Shown here: piece by piece, positions 31,571-41,409 of the stretch
Layout of the letters: each line of letters begins with the position of its first letter
Numbering within the stretch: position 1 is the stretch's first letter
Made by a program: the position numbers and the translations under genes
Notes under the pieces: model-generated
Databases searched by the model: none
What the model was told of the DNA's origin: nothing
What the model saw: the letters and a program-made list of their open reading frames with translations, nothing else
NCBI GenBank assembly: GCA_963575745.1
Contig: CAUYUJ010019923.1
Coordinates: forward strand, 47,501 to 111,500
DNA: 64,000 nucleotides
Origin: Prorocentrum cordatum
Lineage: Eukaryota > Sar > Dinophyceae > Prorocentrales > Prorocentraceae
Direction of reading: 5' to 3'

Positions 31571-33440
31571 CTGGCGGTGTCTCCCGGCCTCTGGGGGCCG
31601 CTCGGGGCCCGATTCGGGCCCCTGAGGCCTCCTGGGACTTCTGGGGGTCCTCTTGGGGGCCCGCTGGCGGTCTCGGGGGTCGTCTTCTTGGGGCGGAGGG
31701 TGCGAAATGACAGTTCGAGCCCCCCCCCCCTTGGGGCTCTCTGGCGTTTCTCTTGGAGCTGTCATGGGCCGGTGGGGGCCTCCTCGGCCGTCTTGCGGCC
31801 GTCTTGGGCTGTCCCGGGGCCCTCTTGGGGGCCTGGTGGGCCGTCTGCCTTGAGGCGATGTTGGGGTAATCTCGGGCCGTCTTGGAGCGTCGGAAACGCG
31901 AAAAGCCCTCTTCAGCCATCTTGAGGCCCGTTGGGCCGTCTGCAAGCCATATTGGCGACCTCTCAAACGCCTGGAGGCGTCCCAGATCATCTTGGACCGT
32001 CTTGGGGCTGCACTGGGGGTCGTATCGTGAATATCGGGTGTATGAGGGCATCGTTGGGCTGTCTTCGGATTGCTCAGGGGCCTTCTTGGACCGCCTTGGG
32101 GCGCGCTCGGGGGCGTCCTGGGATGGGCGGGCGTGTTTTGGGAGTGCCTACGGATCTTTTGGAGGTGGGGAGCCACACCCTTGTCGGGCCTTGATTTGGG
32201 GTCAGGGGCTTTCTTGGAGGCTACCGGGGAGCCACGCACGGGGAGAGGTGCCGGGGCTAGAGGCTCTCTTGGGAGCTCTGTGGCCTTGGGCAGCGCTGGG
32301 TGTGAGGGCATCGTTGGGCTGTCTTCGGATTGACCAGGGGCATTCTTGAACCGCCTTGGGGCGCGCTCGAGGGCGTCTTGGGATGGGCGGGCGTGTTTTG
32401 GGAGTGCCTACGGATCTCCCTGGGCCAGTGTTTTTGGAGGTGGGGGGCCACACCGTTGTCGGGCCTTGATTTGGGGTCAGGGGCTTTCTTGGAGGCTACC
32501 GGGGAGCCACGCACGGGGAGAGGTGCCGGGGCTAGAGGCTCTCTTGGGAGCTCCGTGGGAACCAGCAGAGTTCCTTGGGAGGCCCTGGGGCATCTCGGAG
32601 TGGTCCAGGGCGTGCTTTGGGGTCTGGGCCTTTCTTGGGGGCGTTTAGGGTTCGAGAATCGGCGACAGGGTGCCGTGGATGGAGGCGCTCTCCTAGAGAG
32701 TTCCTGGGCAACTATCGGAATCTCTTTGGAGACTCTGGGGCATCTCGGACTGGTCCTTGGAGAGTTCGTGGCCCATTGGGGGCTGCTGGAAGGCCGCGGC
32801 CTAGACTCCCTGCGGCCCCTCTTGGAGCTCTCCTGGGGGTCTCTCTGGAGCCTCGTGGGGCCGTCATGAGTCATTCAGAGGCTCTCTTGGGCCGTCTCGG
32901 GGGCCCCGCGGACTCCATGCGGCCCCTCTTGGAGCCCTCCTGCTCTCTTGGGTCGTCTCGGGGGCCCCGCGGGCCGTCCTGGGCCATGGTCGGGGTCTCG
33001 GGCCATCTTGGAGCTTGCTGTGGGGCCTGTTCGGCAGCTCCTTGGCCCTCTTGAGGAGGCTCTGGGAGGGTAGCGTGGACCTCTCTGGTGCAATCTTAGG
33101 GCCCTCTTGGGCCGACTCGGAGCTCTTTGCGGGGCCTCCTGGACCGTCTTGGGAAGCGATCGGGGGCATCCTGGGACGTCTCGGGCGCGCTGGATGCAAG
33201 AAAAAGGAGGACACGGAAACTATAGAAAAAACCATAGAGAAGTCGTCCATTGACTCTCGTCGAGGCCTGTCTGGGGGCCCTCTCGGAGCTTTCGAGAACG
33301 ACCTGGGCGCTGCTGGGGCCGCCGGGAATGCAAGCTCGGGCCGGCCAGGGTTACGCTTAGGCCGTGTTGGAGCTTTCTTGGGCCGTCTTGGGGCTCATTG
33401 GAGCGCTCAGGAGCAGCAAAGAACCGCCGGAGGCGCGGCA
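31571..33440. repeat. Long minisatellite block with core
   Basis: About 1.9 kb of GGGCCGTCTTGG/CTCTTGGGAGC units. A core near 33185-33250 (GCAAGAAAAAGGAGGACACG, AAAAACCATAGAGAAGTCGT). It contains the 260-bp tandem duplication annotated separately. Confidence 0.7.
32041..32567. repeat. 260-bp tandem duplication
   Basis: Units start at 32041 and 32301 (TGAGGGCATCGTTGGGCTGT) and stay almost identical through GGGTCAGGGGCTTTCTTGG and GAGAGGTGCCGGGGCTAGAG. The second unit has about 14 extra bases (CCCTGGGCCAGTGT near 32418). Confidence 0.9.
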
Positions 33441-33504
33441 GGGGGCTGTGAGCGCGGTGAGGGGCCACGCACGTTTGGCCACTTTTGCACGCGCTTCTCC
33501 CAGC

Positions 33505-33850
33505 ATTGAAGTAGTGATGATGTCGGGCTCCAACTTCGCGTGCCGCATCTCGCTGAGTAGCGACGAAGCACGCTGCCACTGCCCGCCCCTCTCACATGCG
33601 CTGATCCCAGCACTGTAGCTGGGGACGTCGGGCTTCAACTTTGCCTCCCGCATCTCGATCAGCAACGCCAGAGCTCCCTGCCACTGCGCGCTCTTCTCGC
33701 ACGCGCTGATCCCAGCGCTGAGGCTGATGACGTCGGGCTTCAATGTTTCCTCCCGCATCTTGCTCAGCAGCGCAAGAGCCCGCTGCCACTGCTTGCCCTT
33801 CTCGCACGCGCTGATCCCAGCGTTGTAGCTGAGTAAGACTGACCCATGCA
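33505..33850 (-). CDS. PPR-repeat block, 3 repeats
   Basis: N to C: SYNAGISACEKGKQWQRAL, SLSAGISACEKSAQWQGAL, SYSAGISACERGGQWQRAS. Pairs at 5/35 are N/D, S/D and S/D. The preceding VHGSVLL is the cassette leader; the palindrome is degenerate here (CATGCACTGCCGCCCACG). The C-terminal edge is IITTSMLGEARAKVAK, equivalent to the shared boundary. Confidence 0.6.
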
Positions 33851-33989
33851 CTGCCGCCCACGAAGGCCAGTGGTCAGAGTGCCCGTGCTGCTGCTCATTG
33901 CTTCAGGGTGCGCTGTTTGCTTGACAAATTTGACGGCGCCCAGAGCAGGGCTAGCAGTATAAGCGGCAGCATATCCAGGGGCATGGGCA

Positions 33990-34280
33990 GGAGCAAAAGC
34001 AGCAACTCCTGCTCCTCCTCCTCCCCTCCTCCACCTCCTCCTCCTCTTCCTCCTCCGCCATTTCTTCTTCCTCCACCCTTTCTTCCTCCTCGTGCTTGGC
34101 TCGTCCTCGTCGTCCGTCTCCTTCTCCTCCACCTCCGCTTCGTCATCATCAATTTTCTCCTCGTCGTCGTGCTTGGCCTGTCAGTGTCCTTCGGCTCCTG
34201 AAACTCCTCCTCCTCCTCCTCCTCCTCCTGCTCCTCCTCCTTGTCGTCCTCCTCCTCGTCCCCCCCCTTCACGAAATCGT
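33990..34280 (+). repeat. CCT/TCC-rich compound tract
   Basis: Imperfect TCC triplets; Glu/Gly/Arg low complexity on the minus strand. Confidence 0.85.
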
Positions 34281-34683
34281 GCGGATCCGATTCCGCAGGC
34301 TGGAGCGCCTTCGACGGAGGAGAGCGACCACGGGGAGGAGAAGGAGGAGGCTCAAGATGACGGGAACAACCACACACCACCGCTTAGCAGAAACAGTGTT
34401 CCCGGGTGGCCGCGGCTGGATCTGACAGCTATGATCTGGGACCCCTCCCGCGCGAGAGGTGTCCCAACAGGTGTATGTGTGTGGGTGGGTGTGTATATGA
34501 CAGTCTCCCATGCACTGAAGTTTAGTGGGAGCCAACCGGAGCAGGTCGATGGAAGCTGCTGGAGGCCTTCAAGGAGCCCGTGGGGTATCACTTGTTCGAG
34601 TGAACTGGGGTCTTAAGGAAAAGGAACATGTCAAAGCAACTTCTGTAAGGAGCTGCTGAAAGCTTTCCAGGAACCTCCAGGGA
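34281..34683. other. Unassigned
   Basis: Contains a GTGTATGTGTGTGGGTGGGT tract near 34469. No gene recognised. Confidence 0.4.
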
Positions 34684-35030
34684 GTGTCCCGGAGGCCGTC
34701 TTGGAGCGTCTCTTGGGGGCCTCGCTATCTCCGGGGGCTTGCTGGCGGCCGTGGGACGGGCGGGAGGGAGGGAGAGCGTTCCAGAGCTGGCCCTGGTGAG
34801 CCTTCTTTTGGGCCGTCTTGGGAGGCTGTTCGGTCTGGAGCCGGGGTCTCTGGGGCCGTCGTGGGCTCTCTGGGGGGCCCCTGGGGTCGGTTGCGCGTCT
34901 TTTGGCCGCAGAAGCGGTCGTGAGAGAAAGCAGAAGGCGCCGCCGCCGCGGGCCCGGCTGGCGCGGCCCCAGCGTGTCTTCTGGCACGCGCTGGGCGTGG
35001 TATTGTAGGGCGATCCAAGGCCCCCGGAGC
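34684..35030. repeat. Minisatellite block
   Basis: GGCCGTCTTGGGAGGC units ending in TCTGGCACGCGCTGGGCGTG and ATTGTAGGGCGATCC, a diverged cassette boundary without a repeat. Confidence 0.55.
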
Positions 35031-35069
35031 GTGGAAAACAACTCCTTCGGGCGGGCGATTCGCCTCTCG

Positions 35070-35240
35070 CCTCTCCTCCTCCTCCTCCTCCTCCTCCTCC
35101 TCCTCCTCCTCCTCCTCCTCCTCCTCCTCCTCCTCCTCCAACTCCTCCTCCTCCTCCTCCTCCTCCTCCTCCTCCTCCTCCTCCTCCTCCTCCTCCTCCT
35201 CCTCCTCCTCCTCCTCCTCCTCCTCCTCCTCCTCCTCCCT
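35070..35240 (+). repeat. (CTC)n microsatellite, about 170 nt nearly pure
   Basis: One CAACTCC interruption near 35139. Reads as poly-Leu, poly-Ser or poly-Glu. Confidence 0.95.
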
Positions 35241-35269
35241 CTTCTCAGCTACGGGGTCTTCTCGGCCTC

Positions 35270-35660
35270 TTGCTGGCATGGGGCCGCCCTGGGCGCCGCG
35301 TGGGCGGTCCTGGAGCTGTCTCGGGCGGCTCTCGGGCCGTCCTGGGGCCGCCTTGGGCCGCCTTGGGCCGATCTTCGGGCCCCCCTGGGGGTACCTTTGG
35401 GCCGTCTTGGGCACGTCTTGGAACTGTCCTGGGGCGTCTGGGGGCCCTCTGGGGGGCCTTCGGGGCTGTCTTCGGGCAAAGCTTAGAGTCGTAGGGGCGT
35501 CGTGGGCGTTGTGGAAACGAGCAAGACGAGAACGCCAAAAATGCATACTTCCCAGAGGGATTGGGACGATGTTTGCTTCTTGGGGCCCTCTTGGAAGGAG
35601 CCTTCTTCGAGGCCTCTGAGGGGGCCTTGAAGCCTCTTGGGCGGCATTGGGGGCCTTCCG
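35270..35660. repeat. Minisatellite block with core
   Basis: Core at 35495-35575 (CGTTGTGGAAACGAGCAAG, GCATACTTCCCAGAGGG, ATTGGGACGATG). Confidence 0.7.
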
Positions 35661-35839
35661 AGCGACTGGAAGACGTCTTGTGGCAGACTTGGGCCACCGC
35701 AAGCCGTCTCGTGGTCACCCTCCAGAGGCGTCCTGGGCATCCCAAGGGGCACCCGGAACGCGCCCGCGCCCGCCGGCACGATGTTAGGCCATTGGGTCCC
35801 CCGTCCTTCTGCACGCGACGCCGCAAGCGTTATAGTGGA

Positions 35840-36604
35840 GATGACGTTGGGCTTCAGCTTGGCCTCCCGCATCTCTTTGAGCAGCACCAGAGCCCGCTGC
35901 CACTGCTCGCCCTTTTCGCACACGCTGATCCCAGCGTTGTAGCTGATGACGTCGGGTTCCAACTTCGCCTCCCGCACCTGTCTGAACAGTGACAGGCCCT
36001 GCGTCCACTGCCTGCCTTTCTCGCACGCGCTGATACCAACGTTGAAAGTGATGACGTTGGGCTTCAGCTTCGCCTCCCACATCTGACGGAGCAGTGCCAG
36101 AGCCCGCTGCCACTGATCGGACTTTTCGCACGCGCTGATCCCAGCACTGTAACTGATGACGGTGGGCTCCAATGTCGCCGCCCACATCTCGAAAAGCAGC
36201 GCCAAAGCCCGCTGCCATTGCTCGCCCTTCTCGCATGCGCTGATCCCAGCATTGTAGCTGATGACGTCGGGTTCCAACGTCGCCTCCCACATCTCGCCGA
36301 GCAGCGCCACAGCTGGCTGCCACTGCTCGCCATTCCCGCACGCGCTGATCCCGGCGCTGTAGCTGATGCCGTTGGGCTTCAGCTTCGCCTCACACATCTG
36401 ACGGAGCAACGCCAGCGCCCGGTGCCACTGCACACCCTTCCCGCACGCGCTGATCCCAGCGCTGTAGCTGACAACAGTGGGCTCCAGCTTCGCCTCCCGC
36501 ATCTTTCTCAGAAGCGCCAGAGCTCCCTGCCACTGCTCGCCCTTCTCGCATGCGCTGATCCCAGCGTTGTAGCTGACTAGGGCTGACCCATGGACTGCGT
36601 CCAC
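35840..36604 (-). CDS. PPR-repeat block, 7 repeats (best preserved)
   Basis: Seven intact 35-residue repeats in one uninterrupted frame that also includes the leader VDAVHGSALV encoded by the palindrome at 36590-36604. N to C, positions 5/35 are N/T, S/N, S/D, N/T, S/N, N/D, N/N. Using the plant-derived PPR code, five can be guessed as A, G, A, U and C or U. Scaffold residues hardly vary (ISACEKGEQWQRALALL). The frame opens upstream to 37141 through GC-rich Arg-rich sequence that is probably not coding. The C-terminal edge near 35838 is the usual boundary (VISTITLAASRAEG). Likely an RNA-binding PPR exon or gene; organelle and target unknown. Confidence 0.7.
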
Positions 36605-36699
36605 TTGCGAGGCGAAGGGGTGCTGCCGCAAGGCGAGCAGGATGAATGGCATCATGTTTGCCTGCCACATGTCTCTGAGCTGCGGGGGCGCCAGGTAGC

Positions 36700-37340
36700 G
36701 CTGCTCGCCCGTCTGGGAGCCCCCGACGAGCCTCCAACGACACCGACGACGGCGGCGGCGGCGGCGGCGACGACGGCGGCGAAGACGGCGGCGAAGAAGG
36801 CGACGACGACGACGACAACGACGGCGGCGGCGGCGACCACGGGCTGCATGGCTAGGCTGAGCCGATGCAGGGCTACCAGCCCGCCGGCCCAGAGTCGGCG
36901 GTGCCGATCCTGGGCCCCACCCGGCCCGCCGTCCCAGAGTCCTGCTTCTCGCTCCCAGGGCAACGCGCGCCTCTGGGGCCATCCCGCCGATTTGGGGCCC
37001 CCGACCCGCCGGCCTAGAACCGGCGGGCCGACTCTGGGCCGCCGCGCCGCAGGCCCAGAATCCCGCCCGGCGTGGCGCTTCCAGGGTTGGCAAGGACGAT
37101 TCTGGGCCGCAGGCCCGCCAGCTAAGAATCGGCGGGACCAATGCTGGGCCGCCGCGCTACCAGCCCAGACTCCCGCCCCGCGCGCCCTGGGCCAATTCTC
37201 GCGCCTCCAGGGCGGGCTACCCGTTCCTGGACCGGCCCCAAATCGGCGGGACCGCTTCTGGGCCGCCGCGCCGCCGGCCCAGAGTCCCGCCCGGCGCGCC
37301 CTGGGCGGCCGCGCGCGCTTCCAGGGCCGGCTGGGGCGAT
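36700..37340. repeat. CGG triplets and GC-rich minisatellite
   Basis: 36725-36840 is GGCGACGAC-type triplets. 36880-37340 has about seven units of GATTCTGGGCCGCCGCGCC, GGCCCAGAATCCCGCCC with dyad symmetry; one more is at 37560-37610. Confidence 0.75.
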
Positions 37341-37379
37341 TCTAGGCCACTATCGGGAGCGGCCAAGAAGGGGGTGTCC

Positions 37380-37540
37380 AAGAGTGGGGGGTGCAAATCA
37401 TGACCGGCGGCACGTGCGCGGCCCAGCGGGGGGGCCTGGGACGTAATAAAATAAGAAAAAGCGCCATGAAACCTGAGGAAAAGTCATGGCCCGCGCCATG
37501 AAATCCCCCCCCCTTGTCATCACCCCCTTCTTTTCCGCTC
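37380..37540 (+). repeat. DR5 dispersed repeat, copy 1
   Basis: AAATCATGACCGGCGGCACG, GCGGCCCAGCGGGGGG, GGGACGTAATAAAATAAGAA, GCGCCATGAAA. Copies at 45290-45440 and 61476-61620 in the same orientation. Confidence 0.75.
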
Positions 37541-37659
37541 CCGACACCAGCCTTCCGGCCCAGAATCGGCGGGCCGATTCTGGGCCGCCGCGCCGCCAGC
37601 CCTGACATCCGCCCAGCGCGTCCCAGGACAGCGCGCGCGCCTCCAGTGCCCGTCCCGGT

Positions 37660-38610
37660 GCGCCTCGAGCCGTCTTGGGACCGCCTGCGGGCCGTCGCGG
37701 GCCGTCTTTGGTTGCTGTCGGTGCTGTCTTCGGTGCTTCTTGGGCCGTGATCTCAGGGTCTCTGGGGCTCGTGCAGGAGACTCTCATGAGCTTCTCTTCG
37801 GCCTCCTGGAAGCCTTCTGGGGCCCTCCTGGGCTGTCTCGGGTGCCTCTTGGGCCGTGTGGAGGCCGTGTGGAGGCCATCCGGAGCCGTCTGGGGGTTGT
37901 CGAGTGGCCGTCCTGGACGTCTCTGGAGCAGTCTGGGCACCGTCTGGGGGTCGTCTTGGGCCGTCCTGGGCCGCTCTTGAGACTGTCTTGGGTACCCCGT
38001 AGGCCGCCAGTGGCGCCTCAGGAGCCGGGCTGGGGCCGTTTTGAAGCGTTTTGGAGTCGCTTGGGGCCCTTGGGCCATTTTTTGGGCCGCCATGGGCGCC
38101 TCAAGAGCCGTGGTAAGGACATTTTGAAGCGTTCTGGGGGCTCTAGGGGCCCTCTTGGGCCGTCTTCATTGCCTCTCGGGTGGTTGTCTTGGGGCCGTTT
38201 GGGCCCGTCTTGGGCACCTCTTGGGCCGTCCTGGGCGCCTCTTGGGCCGTCCTGGGGTCGTCTTGGGCCGTCTTGGATCCTTCATGGGGGCATCGTAAGG
38301 CGTTCTTTGGGGCCTCCATGGCCGTCGTGGACGCGCTTGAAATGAAAAGCACGAAAATGCCCCAAATATGCATCTCCCGAAAGGAATGGGACAATTTTGG
38401 CCTCTTGGGGCTTTCCTGGGAGGTCCTCCAGGGCCAGCTTGGGATCCTCCTGGCCTGCCTTGGGGGCTTCTGGGGCCGTCGAGGCGGCCTCTTGAGCGGC
38501 TCGAAGCCGTCTTCGGGACGTCGGGGCGTCCTCTTGAGCGTCTCGGAACCGTCTTGGAGCCGTCTGGGGGCTCTCTGGGGCTCGCAGGGACCGCCGACTA
38601 CGCTTTCCCC
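37660..38610. repeat. Minisatellite block with core
   Basis: Core at 38325-38400 (GTGGACGCGCTTGAAATG, ATATGCATCTCCCGAAAGG, AATGGGACAATTTTGG). Confidence 0.7.
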
Positions 38611-38649
38611 GAGGCCCACCTTTCCCGCACGCGCGGGCCCCTGCAATGT

Positions 38650-39165
38650 AGTAGAGATGACGTCGGGCACCATCTTCGCGTCGCACATCTCGCACAGCAG
38701 CGCCAAAGCCCGCTGCCACTGCTCGCCCTGCACGCACGCGCTGATCCCAGCGCTGTAGCTGATCACGTTGGGTTCCAGCTTCGCCTCCCGCATCTCTCTG
38801 AGAAGCGCCAGAGCTCCCTGCCACTGCTCGCCCTTCTCGCACGCGCTGATCCCAGCGCTGTAGCTGATCACGTTGGGCTCCACCTTCGCCTCCCACATCA
38901 TAGTGAGCACCAACAGCGCGCGTTGCCATTGCCCGCCCGTTCTGCAGGCACTCACGGTCGCAATGTAGTGGGCTGGGAAGAGTTGCACACCTAGCCGAAT
39001 TCCATCGCGGAGCAGCTGTATGGCTGCGCCCCATTGTCTTGCCCGACCACACTCCTTGATGGACACTTCGTCGACGGAGAAAGCGCCTTCTCGAGACCTT
39101 CTACCGATGTCTCGCATCCGGATGCACACTTCATACCACGGCGGCTTGCTCCGCCTCCTCCTCCT
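38650..39165 (-). CDS. PPR protein N-terminal region with 4 repeats
   Basis: A likely gene start rather than an internal block. A non-repetitive N-terminus (MRDIGRRSREGAFSVDEVS) leads into a diverged first repeat (KECGRARQWGAAIQLL). A second follows (ATVSACRTGGQWQRALLVL), then two canonical repeats (5/35 = S/N and S/D). It ends in the shared boundary VISTTLQGPARAGK. The Met of MRDIGRR, near 39118, is a plausible start; the frame is open to 39342. Spliced-leader-like sequence lies 40-130 nt upstream (39198-39251). Increasing regularity from N to C suggests that canonical repeats were added to an older PPR gene. Confidence 0.6.
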
Positions 39166-39197
39166 TGGGTCACATGGTTTGGTTTGAATGAGGATGA

Positions 39198-39251
39198 CTT
39201 GAGCCAAGCTTAAAACAAAACTGAGCCAGGCTTCCGCCAAAATGGCCAGAG
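39198..39251 (-). promoter_or_regulatory. Possible DinoSL relics
   Basis: On the minus strand, CTCTGGCCATTTTGGCGGAAG (39231-39251) matches DinoSL at 16 of 21 positions, including an unbroken GCCATTTTGGC. It is followed by CCTGGCTCAG and, at 39198-39208, CTTGGCTCAAG, whose last 10 nt equal the DinoSL 3' end. Relic leaders are known at 5' ends of retroposed dinoflagellate genes. Chance similarity is possible for the middle one. Confidence 0.4.
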
Positions 39252-39259
39252 TGGAGGGG

Positions 39260-39919
39260 ACGCCGAGAGGAGGAGGGGGGAGGACGACAGGGAGAAGGAT
39301 GATCGGGAGGAAGACGAACCATTGACGAAGACACGTCGGCATGCGTAGGCAGTACTTCGGACGCCCGCTCGGATCCCACCGGCCTCAGCTTTTTCGGAGC
39401 GGCCCGCGAAGTGTCAGGGCGCGGCTCCAGGACGGCCTCCGAGGCTGAAAAGGGTAGCCTCCGAGCTGGCTCATGATGCCCAGAGACGGTTGAAGCTGGC
39501 TTCCGATCAACCTCCACGAGGACCGACGAGGGACACGAGACGGCTCCGGTGCTCTCGGAGCCCCTCAGGACCACCCAAGAGGACAACATCATCCGAAGGC
39601 CTACCGAAAATCCGCCGACCCTGTCGGCGTGTGTGAGGGGCTCGTCCGTTCGAGTCGTCGTCTCCGTCATTCGTCAGTCGTCGTCTCTGTCTCCCCCTTT
39701 CCCTGCGCCCCTCCTTTGGGCCTGTCGCCGCTCCCCCCCTTTTTCCTGGGCCCTCCTCCTCAAGCGCGGCAGCCGAAAGCGAAATTGAGCGACGTCACAA
39801 CTGACTCGAAGGAAAGCCCACTCCCTTTGATTCCTTCCCCGCCGGGAGGGGGGGTGTCCCCGGGGGGGGGGGGGGAGGGGGGCCCGGGGGAGGGCCTGGG
39901 TCAAATACGGCTCCCCTCG
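39260..39919. other. Unassigned; one plausible frame
   Basis: A 166-codon minus-strand frame (39170-39670, MTETTTRTDEPLTHADRVGG at its start) is not low complexity but is unrecognised, and it overlaps the leader-like sequence. 39850-39880 is a G-run. Confidence 0.3.
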
Positions 39920-41020
39920 GGGGGGCCCGGGGCCCACAACAGCCCCAAGACGGGCCAAGACTGCCCGAAGAGGCCCCCAAGACGGTCCCAGAGGGCCCCA
40001 AATCGCAGAACGGTCTATCCAAGACGCGTAGACGGCCTGCAGACAGCCCCAAAGGCCTCCTGGGGCACTCCCAAGGCGGCTCTAAGAGGAAAAACCTCTG
40101 ATTTTCCAAAATGGTTGTTCAAGAATTTCGATGTTCTCGCCTCTTCCGCTTTCCGACGCTCCAAGACGACCCAAGAGGCCCCCCAGATCGCCCCAAGACG
40201 GCCCAAGAGGGTTCCAATAAGAGACTCAAAACGGCTCAAGAGGGCCCCAAGACGGCCCAAGACGGCCCCAAGAGGCCCCAAGACAGCTCAAAGAGGGTGC
40301 CAAGACGAGGGACCAAAACGAACATTTCGAGCCCGACCCCGAGAGGCTCCCAGGAGGAACCAAGAGGCCCCCAAGAGGCCCCCAAGAGGCCTTCTCAAGA
40401 GGCCCCCAGGAGGCCCCCAGGAGGCCCCCAAGAGGCTTTCAAGAGGCCCCCAAGAGGCTCCCAAGAGGCCCTTCAACCGTCCTCCGGAGGCCCACGAGAG
40501 CGCTTCGAAGAGACCCCAAGAAGCATTTCTGAGTACTCTGATCCACGTCAGCGTCGTCGTCGCCGCCCACCGCCGCCGTTGTCGTCGTTCCCCTTCAGGG
40601 TCGGCGGCACCGGCCGCAAGGCCTTTGCAATCAATGATTTGCGCATTCTCGTCGTTTCGCGCGCTTTCGATGCTGTAGGACTGCCCCAGGATGGCCCAAG
40701 AAAAGACCAGGAGGGGCCCAATAGGCCCCCCTGACCGCCCCCAAAAGTACCCAAGAGCGGCCCAAGAGCGCCCGCAGAAGGCTCCAAGAAACAATTTTGC
40801 TAGCTTCCCGGGGGGGGGGAGCGGGGGGGGCAAGAAGTCGAGACCCCTCATTTGATGGATAGCCTCCAAAATGACCCCAAGAGGCCGTCTAGAGCCCCCG
40901 AGAGGGCACCAAGAAAGCCCCAATGGGATCCCAAGACGGCCCCGAGACCCCTAACAAGGAGCCCAAGAGGAGCCCAAGATCACCAAAAAGAGCCCCAAGA
41001 GTACTCCAAGAGGCGGTATT
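39920..41020. repeat. Minisatellite block, opposite orientation, with core
   Basis: CCCAAGACGGCCCAAGAGGC on the plus strand. A reversed core at about 40090-40170 (AAAACCTCTGATTTTCC, TTCAAGAATTTCGATG). Confidence 0.7.
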
Positions 41021-41027
41021 GAGGGCG

Positions 41028-41150
41028 CTGCTCTCTCTCTCTCTCTCGTCCTCATAAGGCTCGTCGTGGTGGTGGTGGTGGTCGTCGTCGTCTTCGTCGT
41101 CGTCGTTTTCCTCCTCCTCCTCCTCCTCCTCCTCCTCTTCCTCCTTCGCC
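41028..41150 (+). repeat. Compound simple repeat: CT, GTG, TCC
   Basis: (CT)n at 41033-41047, GTG/GTC at 41070-41105, TCC at 41110-41142. Confidence 0.9.
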
Positions 41151-41409
41151 CCCTTGCGGGCCCCAGGACTGGCCCGAAGAGGCCCTCCAAAGCCATCCCA
41201 TTGCTCCCAAAGATCTCTCTGCTTACCCGTCAACTCTCATTGGCAGGGCTCTTGAATGGGCTAGTGGGGATACTGTCAAAAAAAGTGGTTTGGTTAGTTC
41301 TTTCTTGGGAGGAAAACACTTGGGCATTCCCAACGCTGTAGGGCGCAAGTAAAGAATTATCCGAGCGAAGGACACAACCATATGCAATTGTGTGTACCGC
41401 AATTGTGAA

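Noticed and set aside
34725-35702. 325-codon minus frame with a poly-Glu stretch
   Set aside because: The Glu tract is the (CTC)n microsatellite and the rest is minisatellite translation.
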